This document shows, in pieces, positions 44,004 through 52,208 of a stretch of DNA of 64,000 bases; within the stretch, counting starts at the first letter, position 1; each line of letters begins with the position of its first letter. The stretch is from Pseudomonadota bacterium (GTDB lineage Bacteria > Desulfobacterota > Binatia > Binatales > Binataceae): positions 62,001-126,000 of the forward strand of contig JAJPIG010000004.1 in NCBI GenBank assembly GCA_021324855.1. Reading direction: 5' to 3'. The translations under genes and the position numbers were made by a program. The notes below the pieces were generated by a model. That model was not told the origin of the DNA. It ran no database searches and saw only the letters and a list, made by a program, of their open reading frames with translations.

Positions 44004-45083
44004 TTAAGGAATCGCGTTAGCGTGCACCTTGGTGGCCGTGCTGGAATCGGTGTCGATGGGACAGGTTTCAGTTCCGTTGGAGACCATGGTGCAAGGACCG
44101 GCGTAACCGCTTCCCGAGATGTCGTTGTTGATGATCTTGTCGTTCACACCGCTGTCGTAAACCCCGGCCTGGTAGCCTTCGTTCGCGGCTCCGTTGCCGC
44201 TGGTATTGGTCGTTTCGTCGTTGGTGATGGTGTTGTTGACCACCTTGTTGTTGGTGGCTGTCGTCGGCGCCATCAAGCAGGTCGGATCATAGTTGGCCAG
44301 CGCGACGCCCAGGTCATTGCCGTCAGCGGGAGTGGAGTCGCCTACGATGTTCTTCACCACCTGAACGCCGATGGTGAGCGGGAAATTGCCGAAGTATTGC
44401 TGGCAACCTCCGAAGATCAGAATGCCGGCGGAAGAGGCGAGCCCGTTGCCAGTGTAAGAATTACCCGTAACGGTGTTGCGCATCACTTGACCGCTGGCGC
44501 CGAAGCCTATCTGGATTCCGTTCTGGGCAATATAATCCACCGGGCCGTTGCCGCTTACCGTATTGCCGCTGACCGAGGCTGCCGAACCCGGGCCATCCAC
44601 GACGATCCCGCCTTTTTGGTAAAGCGAAATCATATTGCCCGATACCGTACCTGTCGCGCTCGAGCCTGCAGCAAACGCATGGTAGTAGATCGCCACGCCG
44701 TGCTGATCGCCATTGAACGGGCTCTCGCCGATATTCGAGATGTTGCTGTTGGTGATGTCGACGGAGGTTGCGCCGGGATTGCTGAAGCTGCCGTCGGCGT
44801 TCTCGATATCGCCGGCGACAAGGATGCCGAAGTAGTTCGCGTGCGACACCGTGACGCTGTCAACAGTGCCGCTGGTCCCCGGCTTGTAGTAGATGCCGAT
44901 GTTGCAGCCGGTCGCATCGATCGTCTCGCCGGATACGTCTCCGCTTGCGATCAGCGCCGCCGTCATGTTGATGCCGTCGCGGTAGAAGCCTGTCGGAGTA
45001 CAGGTCTGCGCTTGAGTAGCGATGCAGAACAGCGTCGCCGCAGCGGTTGCGGCGGCGGTCGAAAGGACTCTTCGGATTCTCAT
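44004..45083 (-). CDS. Secreted right-handed parallel beta-helix protein
   Basis: This 359-residue product has a signal peptide (LSTAAATAAATLFCIATQAQ) and then repeated short strands rich in Asn, Thr, Gly and Ser, e.g. VDITNSNISNIGES, GTVSGNMISLYQKGGIVVDG, ASVSGNTVSGNG and NNKVVNNTITNDET. This is the pattern of right-handed parallel beta-helix proteins (pectate-lyase-like fold), often surface or matrix proteins. No polysaccharide lyase active site is recognised. Six Cys in the mature part may form disulfides. GGGAGGA precedes the ATG. It is a single-gene unit with a long leader (45084-45280) and an AT-rich upstream region. Confidence 0.85.
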   Translation of the reverse strand: MRIRRVLSTAAATAAATLFCIATQAQTCTPTGFYRDGINMTAALIASGDVSGETIDATGCNIGIYYKPGTSGTVDSVTVSHANYFGILVAGDIENADGSFSNPGATSVDITNSNISNIGESPFNGDQHGVAIYYHAFAAGSSATGTVSGNMISLYQKGGIVVDGPGSAASVSGNTVSGNGPVDYIAQNGIQIGFGASGQVMRNTVTGNSYTGNGLASSAGILIFGGCQQYFGNFPLTIGVQVVKNIVGDSTPADGNDLGVALANYDPTCLMAPTTATNNKVVNNTITNDETTNTSGNGAANEGYQAGVYDSGVNDKIINNDISGSGYAGPCTMVSNGTETCPIDTDSSTATKVHANAIP

Positions 45084-45280
45084 TGATTTTTCCTCCCAAA
45101 ATGAGGTAACCGCGCATCACCATCGTGCGCGGGCGAATCCGGAATGGTTACCGTCTTGGCGCCGGACAGACGAAAGCATTTGCTTTAAGAGCGCACGGTC
45201 TTGTGGCTCGAACTGACGTGGCGTAGCCTCCGTGCGAACCTTTTACGCGAATCGTCGCACTCTTTAACTCGATTTGTCAA
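45084..45280 (-). promoter_or_regulatory. Structured 5' leader of the beta-helix gene
   Basis: On the minus strand a perfect TTGACA (45275-45280) starts a region with two compound hairpins before the ATG. The first pairs 45230-45236 with 45192-45198 (7 bp), enclosing 45225-45228 with 45205-45208. The second pairs 45146-45152 with 45105-45111 (GGTAACC/GGTTACC), with an inner 6-bp stem 45126-45131/45111-45116, and ends just before the ribosome site near 45091-45096. No convincing -10 follows the -35. I cannot match it to a known riboswitch. Confidence 0.45.
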
Positions 45281-45506
45281 CGAAAAAGAAAAGATGAATA
45301 TGTAAAAAATGATGTTACGATTGATGTAGTTATTTAACGTGAATAAAACTATGATGACTACGTTTTCCTCTCCTGTATTTTGTTTGTGACTCAGTGCCTT
45401 AAGTGTCTATACGCCTAAACCAGACATCTTGAGTTGTGACGGATGACTCCGGCTTGCAGACGAGCATGCGTCCGCGCAAGCCGTGATAGTCAATCTGACG
45501 ACGGCT
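45281..45506. other. AT-rich intergenic DNA
   Basis: Together with the leader, 423 bases separate the beta-helix gene from the CocE-type gene. The stretch around 45281-45420 is far richer in A and T than the rest of the window (long runs of A and T, e.g. GAAAAAGAAAAG and TAAAAAATGATG). No reading frame was found. It probably holds the beta-helix promoter region or a foreign remnant. Confidence 0.55.
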
Positions 45507-47264
45507 TCAGCGCGGAATGATTGGCAGGATGATGTGCGACGGATGCTGCGCGTCGTGCAGAATCGTCTGATGCGCTTTCTGCATTCGCGTGCCGGTCGCC
45601 TGATCTTCGCCGGTGTTCAAGTTCCGATCGAAGCGTGGAAAGTTGCTCGATGAGATGTCGAGGCGAATTCGATGGCCCGCGAAGAAAACATGGCTTGTCG
45701 CCCAAAGATCGATCGTGAATTCGTAGACCGTGCCGGGATGTAGCGGAACCGCGCGCATCGTCGATTCGCGGTAACGCCCGCGGATAATTCCGTCCGCGAT
45801 GTTCTGCGCGTAGCCATCGGGGCGCACGTCAACCAGCTTGGCGGTGAAATCGGTGTCGGGCGCATCGGTAGCCGCGAACAGCTTCACGATCAACGGTCCG
45901 GTCACCTCGATCGGCGCGCCGAGCGGCGCGCTGGTATAAACCAGAACATCGCGACGGCTCTCAACCTCACGCTGATCTTGAACGCCGGTCGAGATGATCA
46001 GCGTATTGCCGCCGCAGGTCGGCGCCGGATCGTCAGGATCGTAGACGAAGCGATCGACCGGCTCCCCGGCGGGCGCGTCGGGATCCAAGCGGCCGTCGCC
46101 GTCCGCGCTGTTCGCTTTGCCGCCGCTATGCAGATACCAGGGCGTGTAGCGCGTGCGGGCGAGCGGCCACTCACGTTCGTCGCGCCATCGGTTTTCGCCC
46201 ATCACGAAAATCTTCACCGGCGCTTCGTCGAGGATGCCGGTGTCGAGTCCCTTGAGCCAGTGATCGAACCATCGCAACTGGATCTCGTGCAGTTCGATTT
46301 TCGCAGCCGGCCCGAAATCGATGTCGCCGGTGCCGCGCGAGGTCGGCGTCGTATAGGGGAAGATATGCGCCCACGGCCCGATCAGCAGCCGCTGATTCGC
46401 GCGCGCCTCAGGCGTCATCGCGTGATCGCGCACCGCCTGGTACTGGGCGAGCGTGCCGCCGAGCACGTAATCGTACCACGAGGTGACGTGATACATCGGC
46501 AGATTGATGTTGTGGGCTTGCCGCGTCACATTCATCGACCACCAGAACGGCCCGTCCTCCGGATGGCGCAAATAATCAGTCAGATAGCGCGCGATCGGAC
46601 GAAGTTCGTCCGCCCATGCCATCAGCGGGAGCCGTCGGTATGCGGCATCGGTCATCGGGCGCGCGAGCACATTTTTTACATCGGCGAGATTACGTTCGAT
46701 CGCCGCAATCAAATCGACGCGGCCCATCCGCTCGGCCGTGTTCCGCGCCATGAAGATGATATTCGGCAGACGCCATCCAAGCTCGAACGTGCCCCCGGTG
46801 TGATAGGCGAAATTGTTGTAGAAGTCGCCCGGGCATGAGACCGGGAAGCAGGTCACCAGATGCGGCGGGCGCGTCGGGGAGAGCAGATGCTGCGTGATGC
46901 CGAGGTACGACTGGCCCATCGTGCCGACCCGGCCGTTGGAATAGGGCAGAGCCGCCGCCCATTCGACCGCGTCGTAGCCATCCTGCCCCTCCCAGATGAG
47001 CGGGTAGTACTCATCGCCGTCGGAAGCGAAGCGGCCGCGTACGTCCTGCATGATGACCACATAGCCGCGCTCGACGAAGTAATCGATATCGCCGGGGCGT
47101 GTGCGCAGGTTCTTGTCGTAGGGCAGGCGCGAGAGCAGGACCGGAAAACGTCCGTCAGCATCAGGACGATAAACATCGGCGCGCAACGTGAGACCGTCGC
47201 GGGTCTTCGACGGCACGTCTTTTTCGACGATCACGCGATATCGCGGTTCGCTCTGCTCAGCCAA
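45507..47264 (-). CDS. CocE/NonD family hydrolase (X-Pro dipeptidyl-peptidase S15-like)
   Basis: The 585-residue enzyme has an alpha/beta hydrolase core with VIMQDVRGRFASDGDEY, the nucleophile elbow GTMGQSYLGITQ and SWYDYVLGGTLAQY, then the C-terminal jelly-roll domain (RLDISSSNFPRFDRNLNTGED) diagnostic of CocE/NonD hydrolases. These include cocaine esterase, glutaryl-7-ACA acylase and X-Pro peptidases, so it cleaves an ester or amide. No signal peptide. The start is TTG with GGAG nine bases upstream. It follows the homogentisate-dioxygenase-like gene by 79 bases on the same strand. Confidence 0.93.
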   Translation of the reverse strand: MAEQSEPRYRVIVEKDVPSKTRDGLTLRADVYRPDADGRFPVLLSRLPYDKNLRTRPGDIDYFVERGYVVIMQDVRGRFASDGDEYYPLIWEGQDGYDAVEWAAALPYSNGRVGTMGQSYLGITQHLLSPTRPPHLVTCFPVSCPGDFYNNFAYHTGGTFELGWRLPNIIFMARNTAERMGRVDLIAAIERNLADVKNVLARPMTDAAYRRLPLMAWADELRPIARYLTDYLRHPEDGPFWWSMNVTRQAHNINLPMYHVTSWYDYVLGGTLAQYQAVRDHAMTPEARANQRLLIGPWAHIFPYTTPTSRGTGDIDFGPAAKIELHEIQLRWFDHWLKGLDTGILDEAPVKIFVMGENRWRDEREWPLARTRYTPWYLHSGGKANSADGDGRLDPDAPAGEPVDRFVYDPDDPAPTCGGNTLIISTGVQDQREVESRRDVLVYTSAPLGAPIEVTGPLIVKLFAATDAPDTDFTAKLVDVRPDGYAQNIADGIIRGRYRESTMRAVPLHPGTVYEFTIDLWATSHVFFAGHRIRLDISSSNFPRFDRNLNTGEDQATGTRMQKAHQTILHDAQHPSHIILPIIPR

Positions 47265-47343
47265 ATCGATTATCTCCGTTGCGCACGAACGCCGGCGACC
47301 ATGACGATCGCCGGCGTTCGCTGGTCCTGCCGTTTGGATTCAA

Positions 47344-48477
47344 TCAGGCCTGCGGATAGCCCCGCCACGACTCAATATAGTTCGGGACCTCGACGCCCTC
47401 CGGCAGCTCTGCTATCTGCATCGGATCGCGCGAATCGACGTACAGCACCACCTCGTCAGTCTCAGCGCGTGCGCGTCTGGCGCCGATCGCAAACGCTTTC
47501 GGCTGCGGACCATGAGCAAAACCGCTCGGGTTGAATCCAATCATGCCCGGTCCGAAGTTGTCGCGGCTGAACATCTGGCCGCGGTGGATGAAGATCATCT
47601 CGTCGTAGTCGTCATTGTTATGGAAGTAGGGCACCTTGAGCGCGCCGGGATCGGACTCGATCGGCCTCGGCGCGAAGGTCCCGATCACGAACCGGGCGGC
47701 GACGAAATTCGCATGCGCCGACGGCGGAATGTGATAGCGCGCGCTGACGATCGGCCGGATGTCGCGCCAGTTGAGCCGCACCGGCGCGACCTCGCCATGC
47801 CATCCGACGGCATCCAGCGGATTGAACGGGAAAGTCACGGTGCTCAGGAGATGGCGCTTCTGGATGCGCACACGCCATTCGTCCTCGCTCTGCTGCGCCT
47901 TGAACGCTTCATCGATTCGCGGCACGTCCAGCACGTTCGGATCGAAAATCGCCTGGTTGCCAAGGATGCCTTTTTCGGGAAGCTGGTAGGCGTCGTTGGT
48001 CGCCTCGACCATCAGGGCCGAGACGGGAGCGCTGGGTTCGATGCGCCAGCAGGTCCCGCGCGGCATCACGATGTAATCGCCATCGCGGAAGGTGAGATGG
48101 CCGTAGTCGCAGAACAGGTCGCCGGCGCCCTCATGGATAAAGATCATGTCGTCGCCGTCACCGTTGCGCACGAGATGATCCATCTTGCCGTCGCTCCGCC
48201 AGTAGCGGATGCGCAGGTGGTCATTGTAGAGCACCAGCGGCGCATCCCATGGCGATACGCTCGGCATCCCGAGCGCGTTCATATCGAAGGCGCGCGGTCT
48301 GAGCGGTCCTTCCCAGTTCGTCCAGCTTGTCGGCGGATGCTTGTGCAGCATCTGGGTGGAGGGGCCGAAAAAGCCCTCGCGTCCCAGTTCGCGCTCGTAG
48401 GTGCCCGCAGGCAGGTCCACGTGCGCTTGCCTGGTCGTGATGCCTTCGGAGAGCGGCAGCCTGATCCACCTTCTCAT
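47344..48477 (-). CDS. Homogentisate 1,2-dioxygenase family cupin protein
   Basis: This 377-residue protein has the two-cupin layout of homogentisate dioxygenase: an N-terminal part with GREGFFGPSTQMLHKHPPTSW and DAPLVLYNDHLRIRYWRSDG, DGDDMIFIHEGAG and LTFRDGDYIVMPRGTCWRIE, and a C-terminal part with VPYFHNNDDYDEMIFIHRGQM and NPSGFAHGPQP. His and Glu of the iron site are plausible in the latter. It is shorter than true HmgA (about 430-440 residues), so it may cleave a different catechol-like or quinol substrate. AAGGAGG lies before the ATG at 48477, so the longer frame to 48534 is not used. Confidence 0.82.
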   Translation of the reverse strand: MRRWIRLPLSEGITTRQAHVDLPAGTYERELGREGFFGPSTQMLHKHPPTSWTNWEGPLRPRAFDMNALGMPSVSPWDAPLVLYNDHLRIRYWRSDGKMDHLVRNGDGDDMIFIHEGAGDLFCDYGHLTFRDGDYIVMPRGTCWRIEPSAPVSALMVEATNDAYQLPEKGILGNQAIFDPNVLDVPRIDEAFKAQQSEDEWRVRIQKRHLLSTVTFPFNPLDAVGWHGEVAPVRLNWRDIRPIVSARYHIPPSAHANFVAARFVIGTFAPRPIESDPGALKVPYFHNNDDYDEMIFIHRGQMFSRDNFGPGMIGFNPSGFAHGPQPKAFAIGARRARAETDEVVLYVDSRDPMQIAELPEGVEVPNYIESWRGYPQA

Positions 48478-48564
48478 CGAATCGATCCTCCTTGCCGGGT
48501 GCAGCATCACCCCATGATGAATGTTGAATTTCACGGCCGCGTTGTCAAATCGCGAGCCGCACCG

Positions 48565-48987
48565 TCACTCGCCGATGATTTTGATCAAAACGCGCTTGGG
48601 GCGGCGGCCGTCGAATTCACCATAAAAGATTTGCTCCCATGGGCCGAAATCGAGTTTGCCATTGGTGATCGCAATCACCACCTCGCGGCCCATCACCTGC
48701 CGTTTGTGATGGGCATCGCCGTTGTCCTCGCCGGTGCGATTATGATGGTAGCGTTGCGGACTCGGATCGTACGGCGCCAGCCCTTCGAGCCATCGCTTGT
48801 AGTCCTCGTGCAGTCCCGGCTCGTCATCATTGATGAAGACCGACGCCGTGATATGCATCGCGTTTACCAGGCATAGCCCTTCCTGCACCCCGCTCTTGCG
48901 AACCGCCTCGGCGACCTGCTCCGTGATGTTCACGAAATCCATCCGCGCCGGCACGTTCATCGTCAGGTACTCGGTATGCGACTTCAT
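48565..48987 (-). CDS. YjbQ family protein (UPF0047)
   Basis: The 140-residue protein is a full YjbQ/UPF0047 domain: [100 protein letters not shown]. The conserved His and the TGEDNGDAH motif are intact. The family has a reported thiamin-phosphate-synthase side activity but its main role is uncertain. GGGGAGGAG precedes the ATG. It may be co-transcribed with the two genes that follow it on the minus strand. Confidence 0.92.
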   Translation of the reverse strand: MKSHTEYLTMNVPARMDFVNITEQVAEAVRKSGVQEGLCLVNAMHITASVFINDDEPGLHEDYKRWLEGLAPYDPSPQRYHHNRTGEDNGDAHHKRQVMGREVVIAITNGKLDFGPWEQIFYGEFDGRRPKRVLIKIIGE

Positions 48988-49080
48988 TTTTTCAGGCTCC
49001 TCCCCGGCGAGTGATGCTTATGCTTGAAGCGATACTCGTGATAATCCTTCGCCAAATGGACCCAGGAAGCGATAGGTGCG

Positions 49081-50370
49081 ATGGCGATCGCCGAAGCAAT
49101 TGAAGCGGTAATCGCGCGCATCGACGAGCGCCGCCTGTGGGAGCGTCATCGCGCGATTGCGCAATTCGGCGCGACCGGGCGCGGCGGCGTGAATCGCCAG
49201 GCTTTGACGCCTGAGGATATCGCGGCGCGAAAGCAACTGCTTGCCTGGGCCGATGCGCGCAGATTCGCGACCAGTGTCGATGCGATCGGCAACCTCTTCA
49301 TCCGGCGACCGGGGCGCGATCAGTTCGCTACGCCGATCGCCGCCGGATCGCATCTCGACACCCAGCCGACCGGCGGCAACTTCGACGGCGTCTACGGAGT
49401 GCTCGCCGCGTTCGAGGTGCTCGAAGCGGCGGAAGAGGCCGGCATCGCGACAACGCGGCCGATCGAAACGGTGGTCTGGACCAACGAGGAAGGTTCGCGC
49501 TTTCAGCCGGGTACGATGGGCTCCGCAGTCTACGCCGGCCGTTTGCCGCTCGACGCAACGCTGAAGATCGTCGATGGGCGCGGCATCATGCTTCGCGACG
49601 CCCTGTCCGAGACCCTCGCCGCGATGGGTGTTACGGCGCATCGCGAGTTGCGCGCGCCGATCGGCGCCTACCTCGAAGCGCATATCGAGCAAGGGCCGAT
49701 ACTCGAAGCGGAGCGCAAGCAAATCGGCGTGGTCACCGGCATCCAGGGCCTCAAATGGATGCGCGTCGATATCGTCGGCGAAGAGGCGCATGCCGGCACG
49801 ACGCCGCGATCGGCGCGTCGCGATGCGTGCGCGGCCGCAATCGAGATGATCGCGGCTTTACGCGAACTGACTCGCGATCGGGATGACATCCTGCGCTTCA
49901 CCGTCGGCCGCTTCGAGCTTTCGCCCAACTCGCCCAACACTATCCCCGGACGTGCGTTGTTTACTATCGATCTGCGCCATCCGGATCGCGAGCTGCTGGT
50001 CAGTCTCGGGTCGAAAATCGAATCCTTATGCCGCATGCACGCCGGCGGATGCGCTGTAAGCGTTATTGAGACGCTCGATTCGGCGCCCGTCGGTTTCGAT
50101 CCTGCGATGGTTGCGATAGTACGGTGCGCCGCCGAGCGGCAGAAGCTGCCTTGGATGGAGATCCTCTCGGGCGCGACTCATGATGCCAAGTTCATTGCCG
50201 AGTTGTGTCCGACCGCGATGATCTTCATCCCGTGCAAGCGCGGGATTAGCCACAACGAAACCGAGTCGGCCACGCCGACCGACCTCGCTGCCGGCGCGCG
50301 TGTACTGGCAGAGGCGATGCTTTCCCTGGCAAGCTTATCGGGGATGTTACCGCACGAGCGATCGACGTGA
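49081..50370 (+). CDS. M20-type N-carbamoyl amino acid amidohydrolase / allantoate amidohydrolase family
   Basis: The 429-residue enzyme has the M20 hydantoinase/carbamoylase layout: GSHLDTQPTGGNFDGVYGVLAAFEVLE (metal His and Asp), WTNEEGSRFQPGTMGS (Glu-Glu), ayLEAHIEQGPILE (third His) and ISHNETESATPTD (C-terminal His). Related enzymes hydrolyse N-carbamoyl amino acids, beta-ureidopropionate or allantoate, releasing ammonia and CO2. It is the first gene of a seven-gene plus-strand run ending at 56717 and suggests a nitrogen-containing substrate. Reading of the ribosome site is uncertain. Confidence 0.93.
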   Translation: MAIAEAIEAVIARIDERRLWERHRAIAQFGATGRGGVNRQALTPEDIAARKQLLAWADARRFATSVDAIGNLFIRRPGRDQFATPIAAGSHLDTQPTGGNFDGVYGVLAAFEVLEAAEEAGIATTRPIETVVWTNEEGSRFQPGTMGSAVYAGRLPLDATLKIVDGRGIMLRDALSETLAAMGVTAHRELRAPIGAYLEAHIEQGPILEAERKQIGVVTGIQGLKWMRVDIVGEEAHAGTTPRSARRDACAAAIEMIAALRELTRDRDDILRFTVGRFELSPNSPNTIPGRALFTIDLRHPDRELLVSLGSKIESLCRMHAGGCAVSVIETLDSAPVGFDPAMVAIVRCAAERQKLPWMEILSGATHDAKFIAELCPTAMIFIPCKRGISHNETESATPTDLAAGARVLAEAMLSLASLSGMLPHERST

Positions 50371-50428
50371 TAAGCTTGCCTTGACGAGGCAACGGGAGTT
50401 GGGAAAACTGCCGCGGGAAGGTAACGCC

Positions 50429-51721
50429 ATGAGCGGATTGACGCAATCACAGAGCGCGCAGAGCAACGGGCATCCGACGGTCGATCCGACCCGCGTCCCG
50501 TATCGCGTTTTCACCGATCCCGAGCTTTACGCCCGCGAACAGGAGGTTCTGTTCCGCGGACCGACGTGGAATTATCTCTGTCTCGAAGCGGAGCTCAGGA
50601 ACCCGGGCGATTTCCGCGCCAACTTCGTCGGCGAGACCCCCGTCTTCATCACCCGCGATGCGAAGGGCGAGCTCCATGCGCTGGTGAATCGATGCGCCCA
50701 TCGGGGAGCGATGGTGTGCCGCGAAGTGCGCGGCAATCGCAAGACCATGGTCTGCCCGTACCATCAATGGAGCTACGATCTGAACGGCGCGCTGCGCGGC
50801 GTGCCTTTCCGCCGCGGGATCAACGGGCGCGGCGGCTACGCGGCGGACTTCAAATTGTCGGAACATTCGCTGACGCCGCTTAAGGTCGCGACCTACCGCG
50901 GGTTGGTCTTCGGCACTTTCTCGGATTCGGTCGCGCCGCTGCCGGAGTATCTCGGCCCCGGGATGTGCGAGCATCTCGACACCATCTTCAACCGACCGGT
51001 CACGGTGCTCGGCTTCAGCCGGCAGCTCATTAAGGGCAACTGGAAGGTCTACGCCGAGAACACCAAGGACCCCTATCACGGCAGCCTCCTGCATATGTTC
51101 CACGCGACCTTCGGCAGCTATCGCTCGTCGCAGGACGGCGGGATGGTGGTCGAGGGCTTCAACAGCAAGATGATCGCGCTCAGGGCTGAGGAAGCGCAGG
51201 AAGTTTCAGTCTATACGAAGGAATCGGTCCAAAGCTTCTCCAAGACGCTGAAGCTTGCCGACCCGAGCCTGCTCGCGTCACGCCCCGAGTTCGACCGTTT
51301 CACGACCACCATTCAGTTCATCTTCCCAACGCTCGTCATCCAGCAAATCAGCAACACCCTGGCGACGCGGCAGATCGTTCCGCGCGGCGTCGATCGGTTC
51401 GAGCTGCTGGTGACCTACTTCGGCTATGAAGACGACGATCCCGAGCTGCGCAACATGCGCATCAAGCAATCGAATCTGATCGGGCCGGCGGGCCTGATCG
51501 CGCTCGAAGACGGCTACGCGGTGGAGTTGGTGCAACGCGCTGTCAGCTATGACAGCCACGCGACTTCGTATATCGAACTCGGCGGACGCGGCATCGAGAA
51601 CCAGGACAGTCTTGTGACCGAGACCGCGATCCGGGGATTTTGGAAAGGATACGGGGAATTGATGGGCTTGCGATGGGGCGCCTCGGCGGATGGACACAAC
51701 GGAACTGCGCGCGCAAATTGA
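50429..51721 (+). CDS. Rieske aromatic-ring hydroxylase large subunit (NagG/salicylate-hydroxylase type)
   Basis: The 430-residue protein has a Rieske centre (Cys89, His91, Cys109, His112; CAHRGA and CPYHQW) and a mononuclear iron site (Asp214, His217, His222; NTKDPYHGSLLH). The KDPYH..LLH form and the length point to salicylate 5-hydroxylase/NagG-like oxygenases. These hydroxylate aromatic acids with electrons from a ferredoxin and reductase, which are not seen here. GGGAAGG precedes the ATG at 50429. The gene overlaps the small-subunit gene by 32 bases, so the two are coupled. Confidence 0.93.
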   Translation: MSGLTQSQSAQSNGHPTVDPTRVPYRVFTDPELYAREQEVLFRGPTWNYLCLEAELRNPGDFRANFVGETPVFITRDAKGELHALVNRCAHRGAMVCREVRGNRKTMVCPYHQWSYDLNGALRGVPFRRGINGRGGYAADFKLSEHSLTPLKVATYRGLVFGTFSDSVAPLPEYLGPGMCEHLDTIFNRPVTVLGFSRQLIKGNWKVYAENTKDPYHGSLLHMFHATFGSYRSSQDGGMVVEGFNSKMIALRAEEAQEVSVYTKESVQSFSKTLKLADPSLLASRPEFDRFTTTIQFIFPTLVIQQISNTLATRQIVPRGVDRFELLVTYFGYEDDDPELRNMRIKQSNLIGPAGLIALEDGYAVELVQRAVSYDSHATSYIELGGRGIENQDSLVTETAIRGFWKGYGELMGLRWGASADGHNGTARAN

Positions 51722-52175
51722 AGATCTGATCGACGCCTACGTCGATTGCCTCGACAGCGACCGGCTTGAGGAGTGGCCCGACTTCTTCACCGAGCGCTGC
51801 ATCTACAAGGTAATCCCGTACGAGAACGCGACGCTCGGGATGCCGATACCGCTGATGTACGGCGACAGCCGTGGGATGCTGCGCGACCGGATCGTGGCGC
51901 ATCGCAACGCCAACTTCTTCGCGCCGCATCTTTATCGGCATCTGGTCAGCCATATTCGCATCGTCGGGCGCGAGAACGGCGCGATCTCGACGCGCGCCAA
52001 TTATGCCGTCTTCCGCACGATGCTCGATCCATCGGATTACGGCCGTTCCGAATTGTTCAGCGTCGGTGTCTACCAGGATGTGATCGTGTTCGAAGACGGC
52101 AAGCCGCGCTTCAAGGAAAAGATCGTCGTGGTCGATACCAGCCAGGTTCCGACCCTGCTCGTCACACCGCTTTAG
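51690..52175 (+). CDS. Ring-hydroxylating oxygenase small subunit (NagH type)
   Basis: This 161-residue NTF2-fold protein pairs with the upstream large subunit: IDAYVDCLDSDRLEEWPDFFTERCIYKVIPYENA, LRDRIVAHRNANFFAPHLYRHLVSH, and KPRFKEKIVVVDTSQVPTLLV. Its length equals NagH and the orphan at 10218-10703. It stabilises the alpha3beta3 oxygenase. The ATG lies inside the last codons of the large-subunit gene. Confidence 0.92.
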   Translation: MDTTELRAQIEDLIDAYVDCLDSDRLEEWPDFFTERCIYKVIPYENATLGMPIPLMYGDSRGMLRDRIVAHRNANFFAPHLYRHLVSHIRIVGRENGAISTRANYAVFRTMLDPSDYGRSELFSVGVYQDVIVFEDGKPRFKEKIVVVDTSQVPTLLVTPL

Positions 52176-52208
52176 CTCGGCCTACATTTTGAGCGCGGCT
52201 GGACAGCG

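Noticed and set aside
45084-45280. A cyclic-di-GMP (GEMM) riboswitch in the beta-helix leader
   Set aside because: The expected conserved loops (e.g. GGACGCAAAGCC and AGGGCAAACC) are absent; only general hairpins are seen.
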